Positions 34,341-42,940 are shown, counted from the first letter of the stretch. The stretch is 64,000 nt of DNA from Owenweeksia sp964619125 (GCA_964619125.1 CAZUCA010000013.1:1-64000); one strand, 5' to 3'. Notes: generated by a model from the letters alone, not told the origin. Made by a program: numbers and translations.

Positions 34341-35265
34341 ATTGATAGGCGCCCTTCTGGGCGCTTTTTTTCTCAACGGTTCTCTTTCAGCCCAGGATGA
34401 TCTCTTAAAAATGCTGGAGGAAGAGCGTGGCCCCACCACCGAATATGCTTTTGCCACCTTTAAAGGCACCCGGGTAATCAACCTGCACTCACCCCAATTA
34501 CCGGGTAAAGGAGTATTGCAGTATATGTTTTTGCACCGCTTTGGCGCCTTTAATAATGAGTTTTTCTACAACTTTTTGGGCATGAGCAATGCCGAGGTGC
34601 GTTTGCAGCTCGATTATTCCTTCACTGACTGGTTAAATTTTGGCATGGGCCATGGCTCTGCCGCCCCCCGTACCTATGACACCTATGTAAAATACAGGCT
34701 GCTGCGTCAAAGTAAGGGAGCACGCAATTTTCCCGTTACAGTAGTGGGCTACTCTGCTTTTTACTATACCTATCAGAAAACCGGTGATATTCCCGTGAAC
34801 CGTACCGACCGGATGAGTTTTGTAAATGAGTTGATCATTGCCCGCAAATTCACCCCTAAGTTCTCCATGGAGTTAGTGCCCAGCCATGTGCATTTTAACC
34901 AGGTAAGCACCGCGGACGAAAGCAATGATATTTTCGCCCTGGGCGCGGCTGCACGTATGAAGGTATCCAAAGCGGTAGCCATCAGCCTCGAATATATTCA
35001 CCAGTTCAATCCGCTCGAATCACGCCTGGAGTTGGGTACCCCCGAAATCTTTCCCCAGGAGAACAAAGGCATCCTTTCGATGGGAGTGGATATTGAAACC
35101 GGCGGCCACGTATTTCAGCTTTTCCTCACCAACAGCCAGCATATATCCGACCCTTACATCATCACTCAAACTCCCGGCAGCTGGGGAAGTGGTGATATCC
35201 ACTTTGGTTTTAATATCAGCCGCGTGTTCACCATCGTACGCCCTAAAGAATACGAAGGGGAATAA
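34327..35265 (+). CDS. DUF5777 family outer-membrane beta-barrel protein
   Basis: This 312-residue protein has a signal peptide (residues 1-22, ...NGSLSAQ). The mature part is dominated by amphipathic beta-strands with aromatic girdles (QYMFLHRFGAFNNEFFYNFLGMSNAEVRLQLDYSFTDWLNFGMGHGS split across 70-115) and a barrel-closing C-terminal strand region. The sequence matches DUF5777, a family of predicted beta-barrels in Bacteroidota. It terminates the operon haem-lipoprotein x2, YceI, DUF5777. The 14-nt overlap with YceI suggests translational coupling. The role is unknown. Confidence 0.82.
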   Translation: MRKSRLIGALLGAFFLNGSLSAQDDLLKMLEEERGPTTEYAFATFKGTRVINLHSPQLPGKGVLQYMFLHRFGAFNNEFFYNFLGMSNAEVRLQLDYSFTDWLNFGMGHGSAAPRTYDTYVKYRLLRQSKGARNFPVTVVGYSAFYYTYQKTGDIPVNRTDRMSFVNELIIARKFTPKFSMELVPSHVHFNQVSTADESNDIFALGAAARMKVSKAVAISLEYIHQFNPLESRLELGTPEIFPQENKGILSMGVDIETGGHVFQLFLTNSQHISDPYIITQTPGSWGSGDIHFGFNISRVFTIVRPKEYEGE

Positions 35266-35318
35266 GAGCGGTCACTTTAATTCCAAAGCGAGTCTGACGG
35301 TTTTGTCCCGTCAACTTA

Positions 35319-35326
35319 TACTTTTG
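35319..35326 (+). promoter_or_regulatory. -7 promoter box for lhgO
   Basis: TACTTTTG matches TAnnTTTG and ends 19 nt before the TTG start at 35346. Confidence 0.6.
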
Positions 35327-35345
35327 CAACAAATTAGCTTCAGCT

Positions 35346-36566
35346 TTGGAAAACAACTTTGATCTCGGCGTAGTAGGAGGTGGTATCGTAGGATTAGCTA
35401 CCGCTTATAAGTACCAATTAAAATACCCCCGGCACACCATTGCCATTTTTGAAAAGGAAGACCGCCTGGCTTACCACCAAACCGGGCGCAATTCAGGGGT
35501 AATTCATTCGGGAATTTATTATAAACCCGGCTCTTTCAAAGCAAAGAACTGTGTGGACGGCCGCCGGCAACTGGTAGAATTTGCCCGTGAGAACAAGGTG
35601 AAGCATGATGTTTGCGGAAAGATTATCCTCGCCACAAAGGAGGAGGAGCTACCAGCCCTCGATCGCATCCTGAAAAGGGGGATTGAAAATGAGATTGAAG
35701 GAATTGAAAAGATTGGCCCGGATCAATTTAAGGATATTGAACCCTATGTGGAAGGCGTGCAGGCCATATGGGTGCCTGTAACCGGTATAATTGATTTTAA
35801 GGGGGTTTGTGCCGCCCTGATGGAGCGCATCCGTAGCATCAACCCCGAAAGCAAGCTTTTTCTCAACACAGCGGTTACCGGTTCTTTTCAACAGGATGGC
35901 AAGGAGGGCTTACAAACCAGCAAGGGAAATTTCACCTTAGGTCACAAAGTGTTCTGTGCCGGCTTGCAGGCCGATCGCATGGCCGAAATGGAGGGTATCG
36001 ATCCGGGAATGCAGGTGGTAGGTTTCCGCGGTGATTACTACGACCTTACCGAAGAGGCCAGGCACAAGGTTAAGAACCTGATTTACCCTGTACCCGATCC
36101 CAACTTTCCTTTCCTTGGCGTGCACTTTACCCGCATGACGGACGGTTCAGTGGAATGCGGACCTAATGCCGTTTTTACCTTTAAGCGGGAAGGATATTCG
36201 AAAACGGCCTTTAGCCTGAAGGACTCATTACGGGCACTGAGCTATCCCGGTACCTGGAAGCTCTTTGCCAAGCACCCGGCCAAAGGCATGGATGAATACA
36301 AGCGTGCTTTCTCCAAAAGCCTTTTCCTGAAGGAGCTGCAAAAAATGATTCCGGGACTGGAAGCTAATGGCATAAAACCAGCCCGATCAGGGGTGAGAGC
36401 GCAGGCCTTGCTAAAGGATGGCAGTCTGGTTGATGATTTCCACATCCGTTATAAGGGGAATTCCGTACACGTGCTTAACGCCCCCTCTCCTGCTGCTACC
36501 GCCTGCCTGTCTATCGGCGACAGAATAGTAGAAATGATCGAAGAAAAATCGGAAGCGCCAGCTTAG
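35346..36566 (+). CDS. lhgO: L-2-hydroxyglutarate oxidase
   Basis: This 406-residue FAD-dependent oxidoreductase oxidises L-2-hydroxyglutarate to 2-oxoglutarate. N-terminal FAD Rossmann motif GVVGGGIVGLATAYKY and the family signature RNSGVIHSGIYYKPGSFKAKNC are present, with a C-terminal GVRAQALLKDG and HVLNAPSPAATACLSIG. Start is a TTG at 35346: no in-frame ATG occurs before the FAD motif, and the promoter box lies close upstream. The gene ends by a 4-nt convergent overlap with the T9SS protein gene. Confidence 0.92.
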   Translation: MENNFDLGVVGGGIVGLATAYKYQLKYPRHTIAIFEKEDRLAYHQTGRNSGVIHSGIYYKPGSFKAKNCVDGRRQLVEFARENKVKHDVCGKIILATKEEELPALDRILKRGIENEIEGIEKIGPDQFKDIEPYVEGVQAIWVPVTGIIDFKGVCAALMERIRSINPESKLFLNTAVTGSFQQDGKEGLQTSKGNFTLGHKVFCAGLQADRMAEMEGIDPGMQVVGFRGDYYDLTEEARHKVKNLIYPVPDPNFPFLGVHFTRMTDGSVECGPNAVFTFKREGYSKTAFSLKDSLRALSYPGTWKLFAKHPAKGMDEYKRAFSKSLFLKELQKMIPGLEANGIKPARSGVRAQALLKDGSLVDDFHIRYKGNSVHVLNAPSPAATACLSIGDRIVEMIEEKSEAPA

Positions 36567-37426
36567 TAAACCACTACTTTGCGGCTGTTCTGACGGCCAT
36601 TACTGGTTATGGTAGCCACCAACACCCCTTTGGGCAGACCACTCAAGGGAAGACTTGTTTGGCGCTCTGTAATGAGATGGGTTTTCAACAGCTTTCCACT
36701 GAGGTCCGTAATCTTCAGCTCTGCCTCTGCCACAAAACTTTCGGGCAGATTAATATCGATAAAACGTCCTCGTTGGGCCAGTTGTGGCAACTCAATTTTG
36801 GCCTCTGGCAGGCCAATACCATCGCCCCATCCGGCCAAAATTTCGGTACCGGCTGAATCCTCGTAGGCCCAGCCCTTGATAGTAACCGAACGCAAATCTG
36901 CTGCTACGTCTATTCTGATCCAACCATAAAAAGTACGGATACTGCTGTCGCGGTCGGCCTCAAAGCGTACGCCAATCAGGCCATCCGTTACCCCACCGGT
37001 AAACTGGCTATTGGGATAAGTTAAGGTATCATCTACCACCAAGCCCAGGTAACCAATCCGGCTAGTTGGATGCAATCCTTTAAAAGGTTCACCTTTGCCT
37101 ATGCGGTCACCCTCATTGAGCTTAAAGGGATAATTGAAAATGCCGTAATCAAGGCCAAGCACCTGGTTGCTGGCCTGGTTTTCTGTACTGATAATCACTC
37201 CGGAAAACTGAGCACTGGTGGTATCCACCAGCTGAGTAATACGGAAATCCATCACCCCACTGGTATCATCGTCTAGATTGATGTCGAGGTAGGCACCGTT
37301 GGTACTCAGGGTTGTATCGGGAATATCGGTGTAGATAATTTGACCGTGAGCGGCCTGGGCTCCCAATATGGCGGCTGCGGCACCTGAGTAGCGCAGCACA
37401 ATCTTTTCAATTTTCTTGTCTTTCAT
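36563..37426 (-). CDS. Secreted protein with type IX secretion C-terminal sorting domain
   Basis: This 287-residue protein has an N-terminal export signal (residues 1-29, ...AAHGQ). The body (30-200) is beta-rich with repeats of short strands (ITQLVDTTSAQFSGVIIST, GYLGLVVDDTL) of no recognised family, and a C-terminal domain (about 215-287). That domain has the type A T9SS pattern: ...AELKITDLSGKLLKT, then GLPKGVLVATI and a final KVVVY. The C-terminal domain is normally removed when the protein reaches the surface. Overlap with lhgO is convergent. Cargo function is unknown. Confidence 0.82.
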   Translation of the reverse strand: MKDKKIEKIVLRYSGAAAAILGAQAAHGQIIYTDIPDTTLSTNGAYLDINLDDDTSGVMDFRITQLVDTTSAQFSGVIISTENQASNQVLGLDYGIFNYPFKLNEGDRIGKGEPFKGLHPTSRIGYLGLVVDDTLTYPNSQFTGGVTDGLIGVRFEADRDSSIRTFYGWIRIDVAADLRSVTIKGWAYEDSAGTEILAGWGDGIGLPEAKIELPQLAQRGRFIDINLPESFVAEAELKITDLSGKLLKTHLITERQTSLPLSGLPKGVLVATITSNGRQNSRKVVVY

Positions 37427-37461
37427 AAGGATCAGTAGGCGGCAAAAATCTTAAAAACAAT

Positions 37462-39945
37462 TTACTTCCCCAATTTATTACGATGAAGCTTATCATTCAC
37501 CACTGTTGCCACATTTTTGATATCTATATCCAAAGCTAAAAAGCCGGCTATTTCCTGCAATACCTGTTCGGTTTTCTCGAGGCAGTCGTAATACTCTACC
37601 GTCAGAAAACTCATATTGGGCTGCATCCGCAACCAGTTCAGCAGGCGCTGCTGTTCGTTTTCCATATCCACGGCCAATTGAAAAGGAAATGCCCGCAACA
37701 CCTCCTGGCGTTCACGCCCTTTCATTATTTCCTGCGAGAGTATCACCTCTGTAAGGGGACGCTGAATTATAATGACCTTATAATTTTCACTGGCTGGCAA
37801 AAAGCGCAATAAGGGGCTAACCACTTTGAGGGCCTGCCCCCGGGCCTCCCCCAGCCAAGTGTTATCGCGTCCTATATCCTTAACCCGGCTGTGTTCAAGG
37901 TATCCATAAGGATTGTGAATATCAGCACTGCGTTTCTCATCACTGTACACCGGCACCCCGGCAGACTGCAGTATCTGCATCAGCATACTGGTGCCACTAC
38001 GCGGCAAGCCACTGGCCACAATTACCGCCTCCGCAGGTTCTGCAGTAGCTGTTTCAGCAAATTGCTTTTGCCATAATTTTCGCGCCGCCACATGTGTTGG
38101 CGCCTGATCCAGGCACAGTGTCAGGGCTTGGCGCGCCATGTCAAGTTGCCCGAGGGCCAGGGCTGCCTGCGCCATCAGGTAATGGGCCCTTGGTTGGTAA
38201 AAGCGCAATTGTAAACTGCGGTCTAACAAGGTCATGGCCTCGGCCGGAGAATTCAGTTCAAGCATGCACTGCGCGAGACCTGCCAGGGCATTGGTATTTT
38301 CAGCATCCAGCCCGAGGCACAGACCATAATACTCCCTGGCCGCTTTAAGGTTGCCGCTGGCTAAAAATGCCTGGGCAATGCGATTGTACAACTGGGTTGA
38401 AACAGCGCCCTTATCCTGTACCTCACTGAACTTTGTCAATGCGAGTTCCTGCTGGTTGCGTTGCAGGTAAAGCAGTCCTTCGAGGTAAAGGATGGCAACC
38501 TGACCGGGAAAGGCCTCATTAATCTCTTGTAAGTGCTGCTGCAGTTCATCCAGCTTTCCCAATTTCAACAGCAGATCACCGTATAGCCAGCCGAAGCGCA
38601 ATTCACTGAATTTCTCCCAGCCATGCCGCGCACTCTTCAGGGCTTCCTCCCATTTGGCGCCATCCATCAGGCTCTGGCAAAGATTGTAATGTAGCTCAGC
38701 CGCCACATAGGCTCCTTTATCGCTATCAGGCAGATTGATATAGCCCAGTTCCTGCAGCTGTTTTAAGTTGCCAGCAGAGGATTCCCTTTCCACCGTAAAG
38801 CGTGGTTTAAGGCCGGTATCTTCCCAGCTGTCTATGGTGCCCGGCTGTTCCACCCGCTTAAAGACACTTTGTAATACCTGCCCCTCCATATCTTCCCCTA
38901 CAGGCAAACCAAAACAGTGTAAAATGCTGGGAGTAATATCAAGCAGGCTGGCTCCATACACCTGTGAATCCGCCTTAAATAGCGGTCCTGCCGCCACAAA
39001 TACGCCATAGGGGCGATGCTCCAGGGCCGGTGCCGCAGGAACATCCGGTAATTGCTCCACCCTCATTGACCCCGACTCAAAACCGTGATCGGAAACAAGC
39101 ATAATGTTGCAGTCAGGGCCGGCAAGCTCCAGTAAGCGCTCCAGCATCATATCATGGAAGCGATAGGCGCCCTCCACAATTCCCCGGTAGCGTTCAAAAT
39201 CCACCTCATCAACACTATCAAGTCGCGGTGGATGATATTTCATGGCCAGGTGCGAAAAGTGGTCAATAGACTCCTGGTACACGGCCATAAAATCCCATTG
39301 CGACTGTTCCATTACCTCGGTGGCGGCTGCGTGTACCGAAGCAGTATGGGCCAGAATACGCAGACTGGTTTTTAAGACCGCATCCTTTTCGGGATCCAGT
39401 TTGGCCGCCTGCGGTATAAAAGGTTCGATGTGATTAAGGCTGAGCTCGGAGGGATGAACCCTCAAATCTGACAGGCGCTCTTTCCACTCTTCAGGATAAA
39501 AAGTATGCTCATCCCAGGGCCAGGGCTCATTGGCATGCGGAGCAGATTTATGAAAGTGATTACTAACGCTTACGCCATCAATAATCTCGGCCGGGTGCGA
39601 TGGCCACCAGTTGACCAGGTTGGTTTTCAGGCCTGCCTCATTAAGGATATTCCAAACTGCTTTACACTTCCGGCTATTGCTCTTAACGGCACTGATTTCC
39701 CCGCTGAGGGGATCAGCCTCCACAAAACCATGAATGCCGTGCTGGTAAGCCCGTTTCCCGGTGGCGATGCTGGTCCAGAGCATGGGGCTCAGCACCGGTT
39801 TTAAGGTTGCAATATTACCGCGACTCCCCCTTTTGATAAGCGACTTAAGGGTTGGCATTTTTCCTTCATCAAGCAGGCGGTCAATTACCTGCCAATCGGC
39901 CGCATCCCAGCCGATAAGCAATAGCTTTGGTTTACTTGCGCTCAT
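37462..39945 (-). CDS. Phosphodiesterase/alkaline-phosphatase fold, TPR and sulfotransferase fusion
   Basis: This 827-residue protein has three parts. Residues about 5-310 form a type I phosphodiesterase/nucleotide pyrophosphatase-like domain, with metal motifs LLIGWDAADW, SPMLWTSIATGK (nucleophile Thr/Ser) and LVSDHGFESG. Residues about 385-620 are TPR-like helical pairs. Residues about 640-827 resemble a sulfotransferase, with a 5'-phosphosulfate loop GLPRSGTS and a 3'-phosphate motif with IIIQRPLTEVILSQ. No signal peptide is seen, so it is presumably cytoplasmic. This makes the combination odd for a phosphodiesterase. The start overlaps by 14 nt an upstream 44-codon gene. Confidence 0.82.
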   Translation of the reverse strand: MSASKPKLLLIGWDAADWQVIDRLLDEGKMPTLKSLIKRGSRGNIATLKPVLSPMLWTSIATGKRAYQHGIHGFVEADPLSGEISAVKSNSRKCKAVWNILNEAGLKTNLVNWWPSHPAEIIDGVSVSNHFHKSAPHANEPWPWDEHTFYPEEWKERLSDLRVHPSELSLNHIEPFIPQAAKLDPEKDAVLKTSLRILAHTASVHAAATEVMEQSQWDFMAVYQESIDHFSHLAMKYHPPRLDSVDEVDFERYRGIVEGAYRFHDMMLERLLELAGPDCNIMLVSDHGFESGSMRVEQLPDVPAAPALEHRPYGVFVAAGPLFKADSQVYGASLLDITPSILHCFGLPVGEDMEGQVLQSVFKRVEQPGTIDSWEDTGLKPRFTVERESSAGNLKQLQELGYINLPDSDKGAYVAAELHYNLCQSLMDGAKWEEALKSARHGWEKFSELRFGWLYGDLLLKLGKLDELQQHLQEINEAFPGQVAILYLEGLLYLQRNQQELALTKFSEVQDKGAVSTQLYNRIAQAFLASGNLKAAREYYGLCLGLDAENTNALAGLAQCMLELNSPAEAMTLLDRSLQLRFYQPRAHYLMAQAALALGQLDMARQALTLCLDQAPTHVAARKLWQKQFAETATAEPAEAVIVASGLPRSGTSMLMQILQSAGVPVYSDEKRSADIHNPYGYLEHSRVKDIGRDNTWLGEARGQALKVVSPLLRFLPASENYKVIIIQRPLTEVILSQEIMKGRERQEVLRAFPFQLAVDMENEQQRLLNWLRMQPNMSFLTVEYYDCLEKTEQVLQEIAGFLALDIDIKNVATVVNDKLHRNKLGK

Positions 39946-40066
39946 CCTGCTGCTTTTGCTCTTGTGGTTGTTTTGCCAGGCGCCAGGCTCTTATCCCCCT
40001 GGCTCCATAGGCCAGCAGTCCCAATGATCCGGAAGGCGGTACCTTTGTTTTGAGGTCATTTTGCAT
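39932..40066 (-). CDS. Small 44-residue protein, upstream of the phosphodiesterase fusion
   Basis: An unlisted short gene: ATG at 40066 to TAA at 39932-39934, 44 residues (MQNDLKTKVPPSGSLGLLAY, then GARGIRAWRLAKQPQEQKQQ and DERK). A perfect minus-strand -7 box TATCTTTG (40071-40078) ends 4 nt (CGGC) before the ATG. The stop codon overlaps the start of the large fusion gene by 14 nt. Together these strongly suggest a real, coupled gene. The sequence has a hydrophobic/glycine-rich middle (PSGSLGLLAYGARG) and a Gln/Lys-rich tail. Function is unknown. Confidence 0.72.
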   Translation of the reverse strand: MQNDLKTKVPPSGSLGLLAYGARGIRAWRLAKQPQEQKQQDERK

Positions 40067-40070
40067 GCCG

Positions 40071-40078
40071 CAAAGATA
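40071..40078 (-). promoter_or_regulatory. -7 promoter box for the 44-residue gene and the fusion gene
   Basis: On the minus strand TATCTTTG ends 4 nt before the ATG at 40066. Confidence 0.65.
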
Positions 40079-40135
40079 GAAGCCCTGCTTGTTTGACGAA
40101 TTGGCTTTACTTTTAAATCCGAATAAAAGTGCCTT

Positions 40136-41380
40136 ATGCCCGCAGCCGTATTGAAGCAGAATATCCGTATTGCCCTACACTCTATCAGGGGGCAGTTGCT
40201 ACGTACCATTCTCACCGCGCTTATCATCGCCATTGGCATTATGGCCCTGGTAGGCATACTTACGGCAATTGATGCCATAAAACTGCAGCTCACCGGCAAA
40301 TTTGCCCTGCTGGGAGCCAACACTTTTGCCATTCAAAATCGCGGTCCCAACATACAAATCGGACGCAGTGGCGAACGGCCCAGGGCCTACCCGGCGATAA
40401 CCTACCGGCAAGCAATGGAATTTAAGGAGAAGTTTAAAGGTGAACCCGCCTTGGTAAGCCTAAGCTACATTGCCGGAGGAGGGGCTGAAGTGGAATATGA
40501 AACAGAGAAAACCAACCCCAATGTAACGATCTGGGCTGCTGATGAAAACTACCTTCAAACCGGTGGATACGAAATTGAAAAAGGCCGCTTTATTTCTGAA
40601 AGTGAGGTGGAACGAGCCAGTCCGGTAGTGGTAATTGCCCCGGAAGTGAAGGAGCGGCTTTTTGAAGACAGTGACCCCTTGGGAAAAGTTATCCGCATTG
40701 GAGGTAAGCGCTTTAAGGTAATTGGCATTACCAAAGACAAAGGCAACTCAATGGGCTTTGGGGGCAACAAATCAGTTTTTATTCCTCTCACCAAGGCGCG
40801 GGCGAGCTTTAGCCGCAGCAGTTCCACCTACTCAGTTAATGTGATGGCTTTACAAAGTGAAATGATTGACCAGGTGGTAAACGAAGCTACCGCCACCATG
40901 CGAAAAGTAAGGCGGCTGCAACCCAAGGAGGAAACCAATTTTCACATCACCAAAAGCGACAACCTCTCCCAAAAGCTGCTTGAAAATCTGCGCTACGTAA
41001 CTTTGGCGGCGGTACTCATTGCGGCAATCACCATGTTTGGAGCGGCAATAGCACTGATGAATATTATGCTGGTTTCGGTAACCGAACGCACTCGCGAAAT
41101 TGGCGTCCGCAAGGCTATTGGTGCCAAGGCCCCCACCATCAGGCAACAGTTTCTCACCGAAGCCATCCTCATTTGCTTATTTGGCGGGGCAGGCGGTATA
41201 ATCCTCGGCATTACCATTGGCAATATAACTTCCTCCCTCATTGGAGGCCAGTTTATCATCCCCTGGTTGTGGATGCTGGTAGCTACCCTCCTGTGCCTGG
41301 TTACCGGGCTTATATCAGGCCTCTACCCGGCCGTTAAAGCTTCTAAACTAGACCCTATTGAGTCATTGCGATATGAATAG
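40136..41380 (+). CDS. ABC transporter permease, MacB/FtsX type
   Basis: This 414-residue permease has a TM1 near the N-terminus (about 25-45, after RGQLLRTILTALIIAIGIMA), a large periplasmic MacB_PCD domain (about 50-275), and three TM helices in the C-terminal FtsX domain (about 290-405, with TERTREIGVRKAIGA and GLYPAVKASKLDPIESLRYE). It acts with an ATPase not found in this window to drive envelope efflux or lipoprotein transport. Start is ATG at 40136. A terminator follows. Confidence 0.92.
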   Translation: MPAAVLKQNIRIALHSIRGQLLRTILTALIIAIGIMALVGILTAIDAIKLQLTGKFALLGANTFAIQNRGPNIQIGRSGERPRAYPAITYRQAMEFKEKFKGEPALVSLSYIAGGGAEVEYETEKTNPNVTIWAADENYLQTGGYEIEKGRFISESEVERASPVVVIAPEVKERLFEDSDPLGKVIRIGGKRFKVIGITKDKGNSMGFGGNKSVFIPLTKARASFSRSSSTYSVNVMALQSEMIDQVVNEATATMRKVRRLQPKEETNFHITKSDNLSQKLLENLRYVTLAAVLIAAITMFGAAIALMNIMLVSVTERTREIGVRKAIGAKAPTIRQQFLTEAILICLFGGAGGIILGITIGNITSSLIGGQFIIPWLWMLVATLLCLVTGLISGLYPAVKASKLDPIESLRYE

Positions 41381-41399
41381 AACTGCCCTGAAAAGAAAA

Positions 41400-41430
41400 A
41401 ACCTTGGTGCTCTCTCATCACCAAGGTTTC
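41400..41430 (+). terminator. Terminator after the permease gene
   Basis: AACCTTGGTG (41400-41409) pairs with CACCAAGGTT (41419-41428), a 10-bp perfect stem followed by a short T tract. Confidence 0.8.
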
Positions 41431-41453
41431 ACTGCGGTTTAGGCTAGGTTAGG

Positions 41454-41581
41454 AAAACCCCGCTGTCAGCCAGTGAGCTGACGTGGTTTTAAATTCTCTC
41501 TCCAGAATTTAAAATTTTTGAAAACTGATTTACTTAAAGGAACAAATATGCCAACCCAATCAAAACCCTTGCTGTCAGCCA
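41454..41581. repeat. Direct repeat with internal hairpin in the permease-rplI gap
   Basis: A nested hairpin lies at 41454-41490: GTCAGC/GCTGAC (41465-41470 and 41477-41482) within AAAACC/GGTTTT arms. An 11-nt word GCTGTCAGCCA, preceded by AAAACCC, occurs at 41462-41472 and again at 41571-41581. No gene lies in this roughly 330-bp gap. Confidence 0.55.
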
Positions 41582-41654
41582 ATTACCTATTCACCGCGCC
41601 AAAAAACTTTCCCATTAAGGGAATTTAATGGCATGATTTGGGAACAAAAGACAT

Positions 41655-41687
41655 AAAAAAACCTCCTTCGGTATCCCGGAGGAGGTT
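41655..41687 (-). terminator. Terminator of the rpsF-rpsR-rplI operon
   Basis: AACCTCCT/AGGAGGTT (41660-41667 and 41680-41687), 8-bp perfect stem, with A runs on one side (T runs on the minus strand). It lies 22 nt beyond the rplI stop codon. Confidence 0.85.
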
Positions 41688-41708
41688 TTTAAATAAGGGT
41701 CAAAAGAA

Positions 41709-42158
41709 TTATTGCTCTCCGGTTACTTCAAATTCCTTTTCCACTACTACCTCGCGGTGCAGGCGAACATAGGCGGTGTAAGGACCGGTAGCTTTAATGG
41801 TGCCACCCTGAATCTGGATGTACTTGCGATCGATGTGATGGCCGTTTTTGGCGAATTCTTCCGCCAGGTCAGCATTGTTGATCGAACCAAAAAGTTTGTT
41901 GTCTTTACCAACTTTAGCTTTCAGTTTAAGATCGAGATCTTTGATAGCCTCAGCAGTTTTCTTAGCCTCCTCAATTTGCTTCGCTTCCTTGTGCTGGCGT
42001 TGCTTGATGTTTTCCTCCAGCATGCGCTTGGCACCTTTGGTAGCCATTTCGGCATGACCGGTAGGAATGAGGTAGTTACGTGCGTAACCAGGCTTCACAT
42101 CTACTATATCGTCCTTGTAGCCAAGGTTTTCTACGTCTTGTTTCAGTATTACTTCCAT
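41709..42158 (-). CDS. rplI: Ribosomal protein L9
   Basis: This 149-residue large-subunit protein has N-terminal MEVILKQDVENLGYKDDIVDVKPGYARNYLIP split over residues 1-32, the linking helix 45-75 with EENIKQRQHKEAKQ, and a C-terminal domain with LFGSINNADLAEEF. It is the last gene of the three-gene operon. Confidence 0.97.
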   Translation of the reverse strand: MEVILKQDVENLGYKDDIVDVKPGYARNYLIPTGHAEMATKGAKRMLEENIKQRQHKEAKQIEEAKKTAEAIKDLDLKLKAKVGKDNKLFGSINNADLAEEFAKNGHHIDRKYIQIQGGTIKATGPYTAYVRLHREVVVEKEFEVTGEQ

Positions 42159-42169
42159 AACTATAAGGC

Positions 42170-42457
42170 TTATTTTAAGTTATCGGTTACGTAAGGCATC
42201 AGGGCCAGGTGGCGGGCACGCTTAATAGCGCGTGACACTTTACGCTGATACTTCAGTGAAGTACCGGTAATGCGACGGGGAAGGATTTTACCTTGCTCAT
42301 TCACAAACTGGGTAAGGAAGGTAGTGTCCTTATAGTCCACGTATTTAAGTCCGTAACGCAAAAAGCGGTCATACTTCTCACGCTTACCAGTGTCAATCTT
42401 CAGGGGCTGAAGATATCTGATCTCACTTTGATTCGATCCGGTTTCTAATTCACTCAT
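42170..42457 (-). CDS. rpsR: Ribosomal protein S18
   Basis: This 95-residue protein contains the S18 core DYKDTTFLTQFVNEQGKILPRRITGTSLKYQRKVSRAIKRARHLALMPYV split over 37-87. It binds S6 and the 16S rRNA platform. It sits 11 nt after rpsF. Confidence 0.97.
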   Translation of the reverse strand: MSELETGSNQSEIRYLQPLKIDTGKREKYDRFLRYGLKYVDYKDTTFLTQFVNEQGKILPRRITGTSLKYQRKVSRAIKRARHLALMPYVTDNLK

Positions 42458-42468
42458 GTCTTAAAATT

Positions 42469-42804
42469 TTAGGCTTTTTGCATTTTTTTTCTTCTCTGCT
42501 TGGCAAACTCCACATGATGCTTGTCCATCTTGATGGTAAGGAAACGCATGATGCGCTCGTCGCGCTTCAGCTCCAGTTCAAGGGTGGAAATAACTTCGCC
42601 AGGCACCTGAAATTCCATTAAGTGATAGAAACCACTGCGCTTGTGCTCAATTGGGTAAGCCAGCTTACGCAGACCCCAATTTTCCTCGTGCAGTACTTTC
42701 CCTTCCTTACTTTCCAGAAGGCCTTTGAACTTATCCACCGTTTCCCTTACCTGCTCTTCAGATAAGACGGGATTCATGATGAAAACGGCTTCGTACTGAT
42801 TCAT
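42469..42804 (-). CDS. rpsF: Ribosomal protein S6
   Basis: This 111-residue small-subunit protein has the ferredoxin-like pattern: YEAVFIMNPVLSEEQVRE, an internal ENWGLRKLAYPIEHKRSGFYHLMEF split over residues 42-66, and ERIMRFLTIKMDKHH. It is the first gene of the S6-S18-L9 operon, with its promoter box about 52 nt upstream. The leader contains a CCTTT/AAAGG stem; an S6:S18-binding leader is possible but was not recognised with certainty. Confidence 0.97.
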   Translation of the reverse strand: MNQYEAVFIMNPVLSEEQVRETVDKFKGLLESKEGKVLHEENWGLRKLAYPIEHKRSGFYHLMEFQVPGEVISTLELELKRDERIMRFLTIKMDKHHVEFAKQRRKKMQKA

Positions 42805-42856
42805 CTGTTAAATGTTTAATTATTAAATTGTTAATGAACCTTTTGTAAAAGGACGG

Positions 42857-42864
42857 CAAAAGTA
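42857..42864 (-). promoter_or_regulatory. -7 promoter box of the rpsF operon
   Basis: On the minus strand TACTTTTG (TAnnTTTG) lies 52 nt before the rpsF ATG. Confidence 0.6.
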
Positions 42865-42940
42865 AGGAAATTTGTTTAACGACAGAGCAATTGCCTTAAG
42901 GAAGTTGCAAGGCAAAAGCAGCAGATTAAAGGGGTCCTGG

